Assembly: GCF_014207235.1 (NCBI RefSeq)
Contig: NZ_JACHDA010000007.1
Location: forward strand, 1-64,000
Reading direction: 5' to 3'
From: Sphingopyxis sp. JAI128
GTDB lineage: Bacteria > Pseudomonadota > Alphaproteobacteria > Sphingomonadales > Sphingomonadaceae
Length of the DNA: 64,000 nt
Shown here: piece by piece, positions 51,721-62,459 of the stretch
How the letters are laid out: each line of letters begins with the position of its first letter
Numbering within the stretch: position 1 is the stretch's first letter
The notes under the pieces: generated by a model
Databases searched by the model: none
Told to the model about the DNA's origin: nothing
What the model saw: only the letters and a program-made list of their open reading frames with translations
Made by a program: the position numbers and the translations under genes

Positions 51721-53907
51721 ATGGCGACCTTGGTGCTGACGGTGGTCGGCGGAATAGTTGGCGGGCCGGTCGGCGCCGCGGTGGGTGCGGCGATCGGCCA
51801 GCAGGTCGATGCCGCGGTCTTCAAACCCAAGGGGCGCGAGGGGCCGCGGCTGGCCGACCTGAAAGTCCAGGCGTCGACCTATGGCCAGCAGATACCGCAA
51901 TTGTTCGGGACGATGCGCGTCGCGGGGAGCGTCATCTGGGCGACCGACCTGATCGAACGCCGCGACAAGCGCGGCGGCGGCAAGGGGCGGCCGTCGGTGA
52001 CCGAATATAGCTATGCCGTGTCGCTGGCGGTCGCGCTGTCGTCGCGACCCATTCGCGCGATCCGGCGGATCTGGGCCGACGGCAACCTGCTGCGCGGATC
52101 GAGCGGGACATTCCACGAGCGATGTACATTCCGCTGGTATGCCGGAAGCGAGGACCAACCGGTCGATCCGCTGATCGCGTCTGCGACCGGCATCGGATCG
52201 GCGAGTGCGTTCCGCGGGCTGGCCTATGCGGTTTTCGAGGAACTGGAGCTGGGCGGTTTCGGTAACCGGATTCCGTCGCTGACCTTCGAGATTGAGGCCG
52301 ATGCCGGCGAGATCGACGCCGGGACGATCGGCGACCGGCTGCTCGGTGAAACAGGACGTTGCGGCGGAGCGTGGCGCTTTGCCGGCTATGCGGCATCGGG
52401 CGACCGCGCCCGAGATGCGCTGGCGCCGCTGTTCGATGCCGACCAGACCGGGCTGGTGTCGGGCCCCGATGCATGGCGCCTTGCGCCCGTCGCGCTGGCC
52501 GGCGTGCCGTTGGCGCTGGACGATTTTAGCGAAGCGCGGCGCGTCGAGGCAGCGATCGACCGGACCCAACAGACGCGTATGCCGCTGTCGGCGCTTCCGG
52601 GAACGATCCGGCTGCGTCACTATGAGCCCGGCCGCGATTACCAGCTGGGACAGCAGTCGAGCGCGGTCGCTGGCGGCGGGCTGCGCGAGGAACGGATCGA
52701 CCTGCCCGCGGTGTTGCCGGCGGGGTCGGCGCGTGCGCTGGCGCTGGCGTTGGCGCGCGCGGCCGCCGACGGGCGCGAGACGATGATCTGGCGCGCCGAC
52801 CTGGCGGCGCTGGCGCTGGCGGTCGGGCAGGTCGTGACGCTGGCGGACGGCAGCGGCTGGCGACTGGCCGGGCGGACCGTCCGGGGCAGCGAGCTTTTGC
52901 TCGAACTGAAGCGCCATCAACCGCTGCCTGCCCTAGACCTGCCCGCTGCTCACGGCGTTCCGGTCGCGGCGCCCGACTGGCCCGATGCCGTCGGCACGGT
53001 CCGCCTGTTCGACCTGCCCAATATCGCCATGCCGGCGGCGTCGGCGCCGCATATCCTGATCGCGGGGGGCGGCAGCAACGACGGCTGGCGCGGCGCCGAC
53101 TGCTGGTTCGTGCCGGCGGCGGGCGCCGAACCGATCCCGGTCGGCTCGATCCGCCCGGCGGTTGCGCTGGGCGAGCTCGCCGAACCGCTTGCGGCGGCCA
53201 GCGATTGCCTGTTCGACATGGAGAATGCGGCGGTGGTTACCCTCGTCAATCCGGCGATGACGCTCGAATCGGTGGGCGACGCTGCGTTGCTGGGCGGGGC
53301 GAACCGCGCGATGATCGGCGGCGAGCTGATGCAATTCGGTATCGCCGAAGCCGTATCGCCGGGTGTGTGGCGCCTGTCGCGCCTGCTTCGCGGCCGCGCC
53401 GGAACCGCAGACGAAATGGCGCATGCGGCCGGAGATGCCTTTGTGCTGCTCGACGATTCGGCGTCTTTGGCGTTGCCCGCCGAACTGGCCCGATGGGCCG
53501 AGGGCGGCGACGCGACGCTGCAATGGATGCCGCGCGGCGGCGGTGCGTTGGCGGAGATCCCGGTGCCCGCCGCGGGACGGGCGCTCCGGCCGTTGGCACC
53601 CGTCCACGGCCGGGTCCGGGCCAATGGCGCGGGCGGGGTGACGATCGACTGGATCCGGCGTAGCCGCGCCGATGCGGGATGGCGCGACCATGTCGACCAG
53701 GCGCCGGGGGAGACGCGCGACGCCTGGCGCATCGCGCTGTCGCCCGCCGTGCCCGGGATCGGCCCGTGGGAGAGCGCGTCGTCCGCGTTGACCATCGATG
53801 CGGGCGACCTTGCGATGCTGCCGCCCGGATGCACGATCGATATCCGCCAGGCCGGCGACCTCGCCTTGTCGCCGCCCCTGTCCTTGCCGTTGACCTTAGA
53901 AGGATAA
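51721..53907 (+). CDS. GTA gp15 tail protein, short form
   Basis: A 728-residue protein. N-terminal glycine-rich hydrophobic start (VVGGIVGGPVGAAVGAAIGQQVDAAVF), then LADLKVQASTYGQQIPQLFG, a typical phage-tail hub opening, then beta domains, MLGGANRAMIGGELMQFG and RLSRLLRGRAGT. RcGTA gp15 is much longer and has a central TIM-barrel, which is absent here and found in the gp12 chain. It is likely the megatron-like tip. Confidence 0.82.
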   Translation: MATLVLTVVGGIVGGPVGAAVGAAIGQQVDAAVFKPKGREGPRLADLKVQASTYGQQIPQLFGTMRVAGSVIWATDLIERRDKRGGGKGRPSVTEYSYAVSLAVALSSRPIRAIRRIWADGNLLRGSSGTFHERCTFRWYAGSEDQPVDPLIASATGIGSASAFRGLAYAVFEELELGGFGNRIPSLTFEIEADAGEIDAGTIGDRLLGETGRCGGAWRFAGYAASGDRARDALAPLFDADQTGLVSGPDAWRLAPVALAGVPLALDDFSEARRVEAAIDRTQQTRMPLSALPGTIRLRHYEPGRDYQLGQQSSAVAGGGLREERIDLPAVLPAGSARALALALARAAADGRETMIWRADLAALALAVGQVVTLADGSGWRLAGRTVRGSELLLELKRHQPLPALDLPAAHGVPVAAPDWPDAVGTVRLFDLPNIAMPAASAPHILIAGGGSNDGWRGADCWFVPAAGAEPIPVGSIRPAVALGELAEPLAAASDCLFDMENAAVVTLVNPAMTLESVGDAALLGGANRAMIGGELMQFGIAEAVSPGVWRLSRLLRGRAGTADEMAHAAGDAFVLLDDSASLALPAELARWAEGGDATLQWMPRGGGALAEIPVPAAGRALRPLAPVHGRVRANGAGGVTIDWIRRSRADAGWRDHVDQAPGETRDAWRIALSPAVPGIGPWESASSALTIDAGDLAMLPPGCTIDIRQAGDLALSPPLSLPLTLEG

Positions 53908-53911
53908 AGCC

Positions 53912-54364
53912 ATGACCGACATGCCGGCCACGCCGCGCCTTGCGTTACCGCTGCTCGCCGTCGCGCAGGCGCAGAAGGAAGTTACGCACAATGAAGCGCT
54001 CGTCCTGCTCGACGCGCTGGTCCACGCCGCCGTGCTGGACGGGCCGCTCGCCGATCCGCCAGCCGATCCCGCCGAAGGACAATGCTGGATCGTCGGTTCC
54101 GATCCGACCGGCGCATGGTCGGGGCAGGCCACGGCGATCGCGTTCTGGAGTGCCGGTGGGTGGCGGTTCGCGGCGCCGCGGGCAGGCATGCGCGTGACGC
54201 GCCTGGCCGACGGCGCGCGGCTTCGATTCGAGGGCAGCCTGTGGACCGGACCCGCGACGATCGCGGCGCCCGCTGGCGGCTCGACAATAGATTCCGAAGC
54301 GCGTAACGTGATCGGTGCGTTGATTCTGCAACTCGAAGCGCAGGGTCTTCTGATTTCAGGCTGA
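53912..54364 (+). CDS. DUF2793 protein, probable tail tip or receptor-binding
   Basis: A 150-residue protein with the DUF2793 opening ATPRLALPLLAVAQAQKEVTHNEALVLLDALV and QCWIVGSDPTGAWSGQATAIAFWSAGGWRFAAPR. Such proteins follow GTA or prophage tail genes and bind carbohydrate or cell surface. Last gene of the cluster. Confidence 0.78.
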   Translation: MTDMPATPRLALPLLAVAQAQKEVTHNEALVLLDALVHAAVLDGPLADPPADPAEGQCWIVGSDPTGAWSGQATAIAFWSAGGWRFAAPRAGMRVTRLADGARLRFEGSLWTGPATIAAPAGGSTIDSEARNVIGALILQLEAQGLLISG

Positions 54365-54494
54365 ATTTTCCGCCGTTTGGTATCGCGAGTGCGACTTTTT
54401 GGCAACAGATTGACGATTTGTTAGCTTGCACGGAACCAAAGCGGCGAGTAGGACGTCTGCCGAGACGTATATCTCAATTGAAAGGGGAATTATT

Positions 54495-55607
<1,113 letters not shown>

Positions 55608-55646
55608 GAGCGGTTTCCATCCCGACAGGGACGGAACGAAAAAGAG

Positions 55647-55677
55647 GGGCGGTACCGCAAGGTACCGCCCTTTCTTT
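55647..55677 (+). terminator. Terminator after the OmpA gene
   Basis: A perfect 10-bp stem GGGCGGTACC-GCAA-GGTACCGCCC followed by TTTCTTT, 40 bases after the stop. Confidence 0.85.
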
Positions 55678-55838
55678 ATGCGTGCGCTGTCGTCGGTGCC
55701 GACCGGCGCGAATTCGGATTTCGCTTGCTCATCGCTAAAGATGTTATACCATAACGTTGAGGGTGCGAGATGGTCTCGAACCCTCTTCCGGGGCGGATGC
55801 CCGGCGCATACGGGCATCCCTTTGCGGGGAGAGTGACG

Positions 55839-56279
55839 ATGCAAAGACGCCGTAGCCTGTTCCATCGCAGCATTTTCCGGTCCGACCCCAGCGGCGGGCC
55901 CGATATCAATACGACGCCGCTGATCGACGTCATGCTGGTCATGCTGGTGATGTTTATCATTACCATCCCGCGGCCCACGCATAGCGTCGATGTGACTTTG
56001 CCGGGCGAGCCGCCGGCGAACAGCCGGATACTCCAAGAAAATCATGTGACCATCGACACCGCCGACGTAATCCGCTGGAACGACGAGGCGGTCGATCTGG
56101 CCCAGCTGGGCCTATTGGTCAAACAGGCGGCCGAGCGACCCGAGCCGGCAGCGATCCTGCTCGAACCCGAGGCGCAGGCGCGCTATCTGCGTGTCGACGA
56201 AGCGATCGGGGCGATCCGGCGCAACGGCGGGACCAAGCTCGCCTTTCCCGGCATCCACCAATATCGCGGACTGATCTGA
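55839..56279 (+). CDS. ExbD/TolR-type biopolymer transport protein
   Basis: A 146-residue protein with one membrane span in NTTPLIDVMLVMLVMFIITI, including the proton-carrying Asp, and a periplasmic domain. It would use proton flow with an ExbB-type partner; no exbB gene is in this window. ATG 55839 follows GGGGAGA. Confidence 0.82.
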   Translation: MQRRRSLFHRSIFRSDPSGGPDINTTPLIDVMLVMLVMFIITIPRPTHSVDVTLPGEPPANSRILQENHVTIDTADVIRWNDEAVDLAQLGLLVKQAAERPEPAAILLEPEAQARYLRVDEAIGAIRRNGGTKLAFPGIHQYRGLI

Positions 56280-56301
56280 CGCGGGCGGCGCCCTCGGCCG
56301 A

Positions 56302-56838
56302 TCAGGCGGCCGGGGCCGTGCCGGCGCGCAGGTAGCGCATCATATAGCCGACATAATCGGCCTTGCCGAGCGGGACGCCCATATGACGCATGATCGCGTA
56401 GGCCGTCGTGCGGTGGAAGAAGAACTGCGGCTGGGCCCAATCGCGGACATAGTCGAAGGCGCGCATGTCGAAGGTCATGCCATTGGGCAGCGTAAAGCTG
56501 ACCATATGATCGGGATCGCTGCCCATGGCGTCGCGGTCGACCGTTTCGAGAATGGCGAGCGTCGCCGCGATCTGATCCTGCATTCCGGCGAAACCGGGCG
56601 CATCCTCGGCAAAGTCCGGGATGTCGAGCCCGGCGAGCCGCGCGAGCGGTTGCAGAGCCTGCGCGCAGCTGAAGCGGACCTGCGATGCGAGCGGGAACAT
56701 GTCGGGGGCAAGCCGCGCGACGGCGAACTGCAATTCACCCACGGCATTTTCCTCGCCCCAGGTGCGCGCGCGCGCCAATTCGCCGGAGAGCGCGTTGAGG
56801 CCATTCTGCCACGCCGGTACGGTCAGGTCGTAAAGCAT
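56302..56838 (-). CDS. DUF1993 family protein
   Basis: A 178-residue helical protein with WQNGLNALSGELARARTWGEENAV and FDMRAFDYVRDWAQPQFFFHRTTAYAIMRHMGVPLGKADYVG. It looks like a DinB-type four-helix bundle with histidines, function unknown. ATG 56838 has AAGGA seven bases upstream. Confidence 0.8.
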   Translation of the reverse strand: MLYDLTVPAWQNGLNALSGELARARTWGEENAVGELQFAVARLAPDMFPLASQVRFSCAQALQPLARLAGLDIPDFAEDAPGFAGMQDQIAATLAILETVDRDAMGSDPDHMVSFTLPNGMTFDMRAFDYVRDWAQPQFFFHRTTAYAIMRHMGVPLGKADYVGYMMRYLRAGTAPAA

Positions 56839-56863
56839 CGTCATATCCTTCGGTGGGTGGATG

Positions 56864-58663
56864 TCAGGCTGCGGCGAGACTGTCCTGGAACTGGAGCCGC
56901 GCGAGGCGCGCGTAAAGGCCGTCGGCGGCGACGAGCTCGTCATGCTTGCCTTCTTCGACGATCCGGCCCTCGTCCATCACGACGATGCGATCGGCGGCGC
57001 GGACTGTAGCGAGCCGGTGGGCGATGACGATCGTCGTGCGATCGTGCATCAGCGATTCGAGCGCATCCTGCACGAGCTTTTCGGACTCGGCATCGAGCGC
57101 CGAGGTCGCTTCGTCGAGCAACAGGAGCGGCGCGCGGCGCAGCAGCGCGCGGGCGATCGCGACGCGCTGTCGCTGGCCGCCCGACAGGCGGGCGCCGCCT
57201 TCGCCCATGAAGGTGTCGAGCCCCTGCGGCAGCTTGCGCAGAAACTCCTCCGCATTGGCGGCGCGCGCGGCCGCCCACAGATCGTCGTCGGTCGCATCCC
57301 AATTGCCGTAGCGCAAATTGTCGCGCGCCGAGGCGGCGAAGATCACCGTTTCCTGCGGCACCATCGCGATGCGCGTGCGAATGTCGGCGGGATCGGCATC
57401 GGTGAGCGGTACGCCGTCGAGGCGGACCTGCCCGCGCTGCGGATCGTAGAAGCGCTCGGCGAGCTGGAAGAGCGTCGATTTGCCAGCACCCGAGGGACCG
57501 ACGATGGCCACTGTCTCGCGCGGACGGATCGCGAGGCTGAAATCGTGAAGCGCGGGCGCGTCGGGGCGGGTCGGATAATGGAATTCGACGTTCGCAAACT
57601 CGAGCGTCCCGACCGGCGGTTCGGGGAAGCGGCTCGGGTTGGCTGGCGGCGCGATCGTCGCTTCGGCGTTCAGCAATTCGCTCAGTCGTTCGGCCGCGCC
57701 GGCGGCGCGGAGAAGGTCGCCATAGACTTCGGTCAGCGCGCCGAAAGCGCCCGCGACGAGCCCCCCGGTAAGAACGAAGGCGGCGATGGTGCCGCCGGTG
57801 ATCGTCCCTTGCGCGACCCCTTCGGCACCGTACCAGAGCAGGGTGGTAATCGCGCCGAACAGCAGGCCGATCACCGTCGCGGTGATGATCGCGCGCAGGC
57901 GGATCCGGCGTTTGGCGGTCGCGAAATTGGCCTCGACCGCCGCGGCGAAACGGTCGGCCTCGCGTGCCTCCTGCCCGAAGGCCTGGACGATCTTCATTGC
58001 CCCCATCTGTTCGGCGGTCGTTGCGCCGATATCGGCGACACGATCCTGACTGGTCCGCGAGACCTTCTGGAGCCGCCGCCCCAAGAGGACGATCGGGAGG
58101 ATGATGACGGGGATGCCGAGCAGGATGCCCGCGGTGAGCCCCGGCGACAGGCTGAACAGATAGATGATGCCGCCGATCCCCATGACGGTGTTGCGCAAGG
58201 CCACCGAAACGGTGGTGCCGACGACCTGTTCGATGATTGCGGTATCCGAGGTCATCCGCGAGGCGATTTCGGACGGACGGTTTTCCTCGAAAAAACCGGG
58301 GGCGAGGCGCAGCAGGTTCCGTTGGACCGCCTGCCGGATGTCGGCGACGGTGCGCTCGCCGAGCCAGCTGACGAAATAGAAGCGCAGCGCCGTGGCGAGC
58401 GCAAGCGCGACGCAGATGGCGTAGAAAAGCCGGAAATGCGGTGCGACGTCGCCGCCGCCGGCGATGAAGCCGCTGTCGATCATCGCCTTGAACTGCCAGG
58501 GGATGGCGAGCGTCGCGAGCGCCGCGATGCCGAGCGCGATCGCGGCAATCACCAGTTGCAGCGGATAGCGGCTGGCATAATGCCACACCATGCGCAGGCT
58601 GCCGAGCTTGCGGCGGGGTTCGGCGGAGGCTTTCGCGTCGGAAAGATCGGGTTGGCTAGCCAT
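56864..58663 (-). CDS. ABC transporter, fused membrane and ATPase domains
   Basis: A 599-residue half-transporter: six membrane segments (LVIAAIALGIAALATL through ITTLLWYGAEGVAQ), then the ATPase with Walker A GPSGAGKST, signature ARLSGGQRQRVAIARAL, Walker B LLLLDEATSALD and H-loop IVIAHRLATVR. It resembles lipid A/multidrug (MsbA-type) exporters. Substrate unknown. Homodimer expected. Confidence 0.9.
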   Translation of the reverse strand: MASQPDLSDAKASAEPRRKLGSLRMVWHYASRYPLQLVIAAIALGIAALATLAIPWQFKAMIDSGFIAGGGDVAPHFRLFYAICVALALATALRFYFVSWLGERTVADIRQAVQRNLLRLAPGFFEENRPSEIASRMTSDTAIIEQVVGTTVSVALRNTVMGIGGIIYLFSLSPGLTAGILLGIPVIILPIVLLGRRLQKVSRTSQDRVADIGATTAEQMGAMKIVQAFGQEAREADRFAAAVEANFATAKRRIRLRAIITATVIGLLFGAITTLLWYGAEGVAQGTITGGTIAAFVLTGGLVAGAFGALTEVYGDLLRAAGAAERLSELLNAEATIAPPANPSRFPEPPVGTLEFANVEFHYPTRPDAPALHDFSLAIRPRETVAIVGPSGAGKSTLFQLAERFYDPQRGQVRLDGVPLTDADPADIRTRIAMVPQETVIFAASARDNLRYGNWDATDDDLWAAARAANAEEFLRKLPQGLDTFMGEGGARLSGGQRQRVAIARALLRRAPLLLLDEATSALDAESEKLVQDALESLMHDRTTIVIAHRLATVRAADRIVVMDEGRIVEEGKHDELVAADGLYARLARLQFQDSLAAA

Positions 58664-58908
58664 CGCATCGGCCCTAGCAGCGCCGACCCTCGCGCTCAAC
58701 GACGCAGAATGCGGCCTGGCTTCACGCGCTTTGAAGCAGCGCTGCAAGGGGGAGAGGCCATTACGCCGCGCCCCGCGACAATTATTCGCTTTCGTTACGC
58801 CCCGCAGCGATTTTGATGCATTGCACAATAAAATCGAGCCCCTAGACTGCCGGTCAAGGTGCCGGTGCCGACAGAGCGCCGCCGGGTTACGCAAGGAACG
58901 ATCTGAAA

Positions 58909-60129
58909 ATGCTGTATCACGCGTTTGACATGCAGAAAAATTGGCTTGCAGGCGCAAGTGCGCTCGCGACCGCGGGCGCCCAGGTCATGCAGCATCCGGC
59001 GAATCCGCTGGGTTATTTCAGTGGCAGCCCGATGTTCGCCTCCGCGCTCGAAGTCTTTGCGCATGCGGCGGCGCCGCGCGGCAAGCCCGGGTTCGAACTG
59101 TACGAGACCGTTGTCAATGGCGAGACGGTGCGCGTCACCGAGGCAATCGAGGCGCGCAAGCCGTTCGGCCAGCTCAAGCATTTCAAGCACAAGGGAACGA
59201 AGGATGCGCCCAAGTTGCTGATCGTTGCGCCGATGTCGGGCCATTATGCGACGCTGCTGCGCGGGACGGTCGAGCGGATGCTGCCCGACCATGATGTGTG
59301 GATCACCGATTGGCGCGATGCGCGCAACGTCCCGCTGGAAGCCGGCAAGTTCGACCTCGACGATTATGTCGACTATCTGATCGCGTGGCTCGAGCATATC
59401 GGGCCCGGCGCGCATATGCTGGCGGTGTGCCAGCCGTCGGTGCCCAGCCTCGCCGCCGCGGCGGTGATGGCCGCCGACAAGCATAAGTGCCGTCCAAGAA
59501 CGCTCACGATGATGGGCGGGCCGATCGACACGCGCAAGGCGCCGACCGCGGTCAACGACCATGCGACGACGCGGCCCTATGCCTGGTTCCAGGAAAATGT
59601 GATCGCGACCGTTCCGGCCTGGTATCCGGGAGCCGGACGCCGCGTCTATCCCGGCTTCCTGCAGCTCGCCGGTTTCATGTCGATGAACCTTGGCAACCAT
59701 ATGATGAGCCATTGGGAGATGTTCAAACATCTGGTCGACGGCGATGGCGAGAGCGCCGACAAAACCAAGGAATTCTATGACGAATATCGCGCGGTGTGCG
59801 ACATGACGGCGGAATTCTACCTCCAGACGGTCGATGTCGTGTTCCAGCGGCATTTGTTGCCCAAGGGCGAGATGACGCATCGCGGCCAGCCGGTCGATGT
59901 CGGCGCGATCGAGGATATCGCGATCCTCGCGATCGAGGGCGAGCGCGACGATATTTCGGGGATCGGCCAGACCAAGGCGGCGCTGACGATCGCCAAGGCG
60001 CTGCCCGCCGACAAGAAGAAATATCTGATGGCGAAGGGCGTCGGCCATTACGGCATTTTCAACGGTCGCAAATGGCGCGAGGAGATCGCGCCGCTGGTCG
60101 AGAAATGGATTCGCAGCAACGGTGGGTAA
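58909..60129 (+). CDS. phaZ: Polyhydroxyalkanoate depolymerase, intracellular
   Basis: A 406-residue protein. MLYHAFDMQKNWLAGA is the family opening. The nucleophile region is AVCQPSVPSLAAAA with cysteine in place of serine, as in PhaZ1, plus Asp in IEGERDDISG and His in GVGHYGIFNG. It degrades stored PHB granules. Confidence 0.9.
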   Translation: MLYHAFDMQKNWLAGASALATAGAQVMQHPANPLGYFSGSPMFASALEVFAHAAAPRGKPGFELYETVVNGETVRVTEAIEARKPFGQLKHFKHKGTKDAPKLLIVAPMSGHYATLLRGTVERMLPDHDVWITDWRDARNVPLEAGKFDLDDYVDYLIAWLEHIGPGAHMLAVCQPSVPSLAAAAVMAADKHKCRPRTLTMMGGPIDTRKAPTAVNDHATTRPYAWFQENVIATVPAWYPGAGRRVYPGFLQLAGFMSMNLGNHMMSHWEMFKHLVDGDGESADKTKEFYDEYRAVCDMTAEFYLQTVDVVFQRHLLPKGEMTHRGQPVDVGAIEDIAILAIEGERDDISGIGQTKAALTIAKALPADKKKYLMAKGVGHYGIFNGRKWREEIAPLVEKWIRSNGG

Positions 60130-60208
60130 GGGCGGTCGTCCGAGGCATTGTCATTACGGACTTGAGCCGGGACGACGAAGGTCTGAAAGCGACGGGTAGC
60201 GGTCCTTA

Positions 60209-60372
60209 ATCCTCCCTGTGCCGCAGGCATGGGGAGGTGGCAGCCCGCAGGGCTGACGGAGGGGCTAACGCGGCCCCTCCACCACTCGCTACGCGAGCGG
60301 TCCCCCTCCCCATCGCTGCGCGACAGGGAGGATTTGAGGTCGCTGACGAGTAATCGCGATCCTTTATTTCAT
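60209..60372 (+). repeat. Hairpin-rich repeat, inverted copy A
   Basis: TCCTCCCTGTGCCGCAGGCA ... CTCCCCATCGCTGCGCGACA, then a unique-looking tail GAGGTCGCTGACGAGTAATC and GCGATCCTTTATTTCA. The same structure occurs inverted at 63533-63708, with the tail nearly identical. Noncoding. Fills most of the 280-base gap after phaZ; a degenerate REP is at about 60150-60178. Confidence 0.85.
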
Positions 60373-60410
60373 GAGCAACGTCCGCTCCCCATCCCTAAGC
60401 GGCCGCGCCT

Positions 60411-60806
60411 TCAGTGCATGGGCGCGACCCTGACGCTCCAATAGACGATATACAGGATCGCCGCCCATGCGAGCAGAACCATTGCCATGCCGATCCGGCT
60501 CGACGGGCGTTCGCTCGCCGCTTCGGCCGCGGCGTGGAGTTCGCTCCATAGCACGCGCGGGATCAGGCGGCGGATCAAGACCAAGCCGGCGGGAACGAGG
60601 ATCAGGTCGTCGATCCAGCCGAGCACCGGGATGAAATCGGGGACGAGGTCTATCGGCGAGAGCGCATAGGCGGCCACCGCGAGCGCGAGCAGCCGCGCGA
60701 GCCAGGGCGTGCGCGGGTCGCGGGCGGCGAGCCAGGCGGCGTGCGCCTCGATCGCGAGGCGGCGGCCGAGATCGGCGATATGTTCGGAAAGGGATTTACC
60801 CGGCAT
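60411..60806 (-). CDS. YkvA-like DUF1232 membrane protein
   Basis: A 131-residue protein. DUF1232 core LLALAVAAYALSPIDLVPDFIPVLGWIDDLILVPAGL, plus a second span near the C-terminus (VLLAWAAILYIVYW). Function unknown. It is divergent from the epimerase gene, with about 24 bases between the starts. Confidence 0.82.
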   Translation of the reverse strand: MPGKSLSEHIADLGRRLAIEAHAAWLAARDPRTPWLARLLALAVAAYALSPIDLVPDFIPVLGWIDDLILVPAGLVLIRRLIPRVLWSELHAAAEAASERPSSRIGMAMVLLAWAAILYIVYWSVRVAPMH

Positions 60807-60830
60807 GGCCGACAGTCTTACTGGTCTGTC

Positions 60831-61823
60831 ATGGCTATCCAACTGAAAAGCGCACGCGTCGAGCGTTGGCCCGTTGCGGGAAGCTTCGTCATCAGTCGCG
60901 GCGCCAAGGAGCATGTCGACGTCGTCGTCGCTCAAATCGAGGGCGAAGGCGAGGTCGGTCGCGGCGAGGGAACGCCGGTTTATTATCTGGGCGAGGATGC
61001 GACCGGATGTCGCGACGAGATTCTGCGAGTCGCGCCCTTCATCGAGGACATGGGCGCCGCCGAGGCGCGCGCGGCGGTGCAGGAAATGATGGCGGCGGGC
61101 GCGGCGCGCAACGCGCTCGACTGCGCGCTGTGGGACCTCGAGGCGAAGCAACGGGGCATGCGGCTGTGGCAACTCGCGGGGTGCGACGGCGCGCCGACCG
61201 CCCGGGTGACTGCCTTTACCATTTCGCTCGGCACCCCCGGCGCCATGGCCGAGCAGGCCGCCACTGCGGCAGCCGACGGATATCGGCTGCTGAAGGTCAA
61301 GCTGACGGGGGAGGGGGACCGGCTGCGTATCGCCGGCGTCCGCAAGGGCGCGCCCGACGCGCGGCTGATTGTCGACGCGAACGAAAGCTGGGGCGACGTC
61401 GATATCTTGAGCGAGGCCGAGGCACTCGCAGACATGGGTGTCGAGATGATCGAACAGCCGGTGCCGGTCGGCGCCGATGCGCTGCTCGATCCGATCTACG
61501 CGCCAATCCCCTTCATCGCCGACGAAAGCTGTCAAACCGCCACCGACGTCGCGCGGATCGGCGCCTTTTACGACGGGGTGAACATCAAGCTCGACAAGGC
61601 GGGCGGGCTGACCGAGGCGATGCGCCTTGCCGATGCAGCAGACGCGGCGGGGCTGTCCATCATGGTCGGGTGCATGCTGTGCACGAGCCTGGCGATCGCG
61701 CCGGCGTTCGTGCTTGCGCAGCGCGCACGCTGGGTCGACCTTGACGGTCCCGCGCTGCTCGAGCGCGACCGCGAGGGCGGGTTCGAGTTTCGCGAAGGGC
61801 GAATCGGGCCGCCGGTGGACTGA
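60831..61823 (+). CDS. Dipeptide epimerase / enolase-superfamily racemase
   Basis: A 330-residue protein. N-terminal capping domain, then catalytic lysines in LLKVKL and NIKLDKAGG, metal ligands in LIVDANESWG, MIEQPVPV and ADESC. It resembles L-Ala-D/L-Glu epimerases and DgcA. Acts on murein peptides. ATG 60831. Confidence 0.82.
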   Translation: MAIQLKSARVERWPVAGSFVISRGAKEHVDVVVAQIEGEGEVGRGEGTPVYYLGEDATGCRDEILRVAPFIEDMGAAEARAAVQEMMAAGAARNALDCALWDLEAKQRGMRLWQLAGCDGAPTARVTAFTISLGTPGAMAEQAATAAADGYRLLKVKLTGEGDRLRIAGVRKGAPDARLIVDANESWGDVDILSEAEALADMGVEMIEQPVPVGADALLDPIYAPIPFIADESCQTATDVARIGAFYDGVNIKLDKAGGLTEAMRLADAADAAGLSIMVGCMLCTSLAIAPAFVLAQRARWVDLDGPALLERDREGGFEFREGRIGPPVD

Positions 61824-61828
61824 CGGTG

Positions 61829-61917
61829 AGATCCGTTCGCATTGAGCGAAGTCGACATGCCTATCGGCCGTGTACGACTTCAGCGTGTCTGAACTTCGCT
61901 CGACACAAACGGATTTT
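61829..61917. repeat. Interspersed inverted repeat (GCGAAGTCGA family), copy 2
   Basis: CCGTTCGCATTGAGCGAAGT on the left and ACTTCGCTCGACACAAACGG on the right form an imperfect inverted pair. Related to 10848-10936. It fills the gap between the epimerase and PPOX genes. Confidence 0.75.
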
Positions 61918-61926
61918 CCGATTTTT

Positions 61927-62391
61927 TCAGAGCGCGACTTCGGCGTGCTTGCCGAGCTCGCCTTCCTTCATCGTCCATCCGGTTGCGAGCTTGAACATCC
62001 CCTTGATGCCGGGCTCGGCGGTCCAAATTTCGGCACTGTCGAGGTCGAAGCGGAGCAGGACGAGCTTCGGATCGTCCTTGCCGCCTTCGTACCAGGCCGC
62101 GATGCCGTTGTTCCACAGCTTGTCGAGCACCGCAGGGTCGGTTTCGCGGCGCAGCGTGCCCGCGATACAGGCGAAAAGGTCGTGACCCTTCGACGCGAAT
62201 TGCGCCATGGCGGGCCCGCCGCCCGCGAGGCGGTTGTCGGCCGAAGTAAAGAACCAGACTGCGCTGTTAGCGTCCTTGTCCAGCTGTACGTTCATCGGAA
62301 TATGATGGTCGCGCTCGCCCGTCGCGCCGAGCATGACGTAGGGGCTGTCGGCCAAGGCTTTCCAAAATTGCTGTTTGATATCGTCGCTCAT
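61927..62391 (-). CDS. Pyridoxamine 5'-phosphate oxidase-family (general stress) protein
   Basis: A 154-residue flavin-binding split barrel (DSPYVMLGATGERDHHIPMNVQLD, VWFFTSADNRLAGG). It resembles general stress protein 26-type FMN/heme binders, not the true PdxH. Forms a cluster with the VOC gene. Confidence 0.83.
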   Translation of the reverse strand: MSDDIKQQFWKALADSPYVMLGATGERDHHIPMNVQLDKDANSAVWFFTSADNRLAGGGPAMAQFASKGHDLFACIAGTLRRETDPAVLDKLWNNGIAAWYEGGKDDPKLVLLRFDLDSAEIWTAEPGIKGMFKLATGWTMKEGELGKHAEVAL

Positions 62392-62459
62392 CGAAAGGCT
62401 CCATTTCCGTTATCCCCCGATGACCCATCAACGCCGGAGTGCCGCACTCGTTGCCCCGT

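Noticed and set aside
37534..54364. Ordinary temperate prophage
   Set aside because: No integrase, repressor, replication, holin or lysis genes, no attachment repeats, and gp3.5, gp10, gp12-gp15 families are those of GTAs. A degenerate prophage cannot be fully excluded, but gene order fits a GTA.
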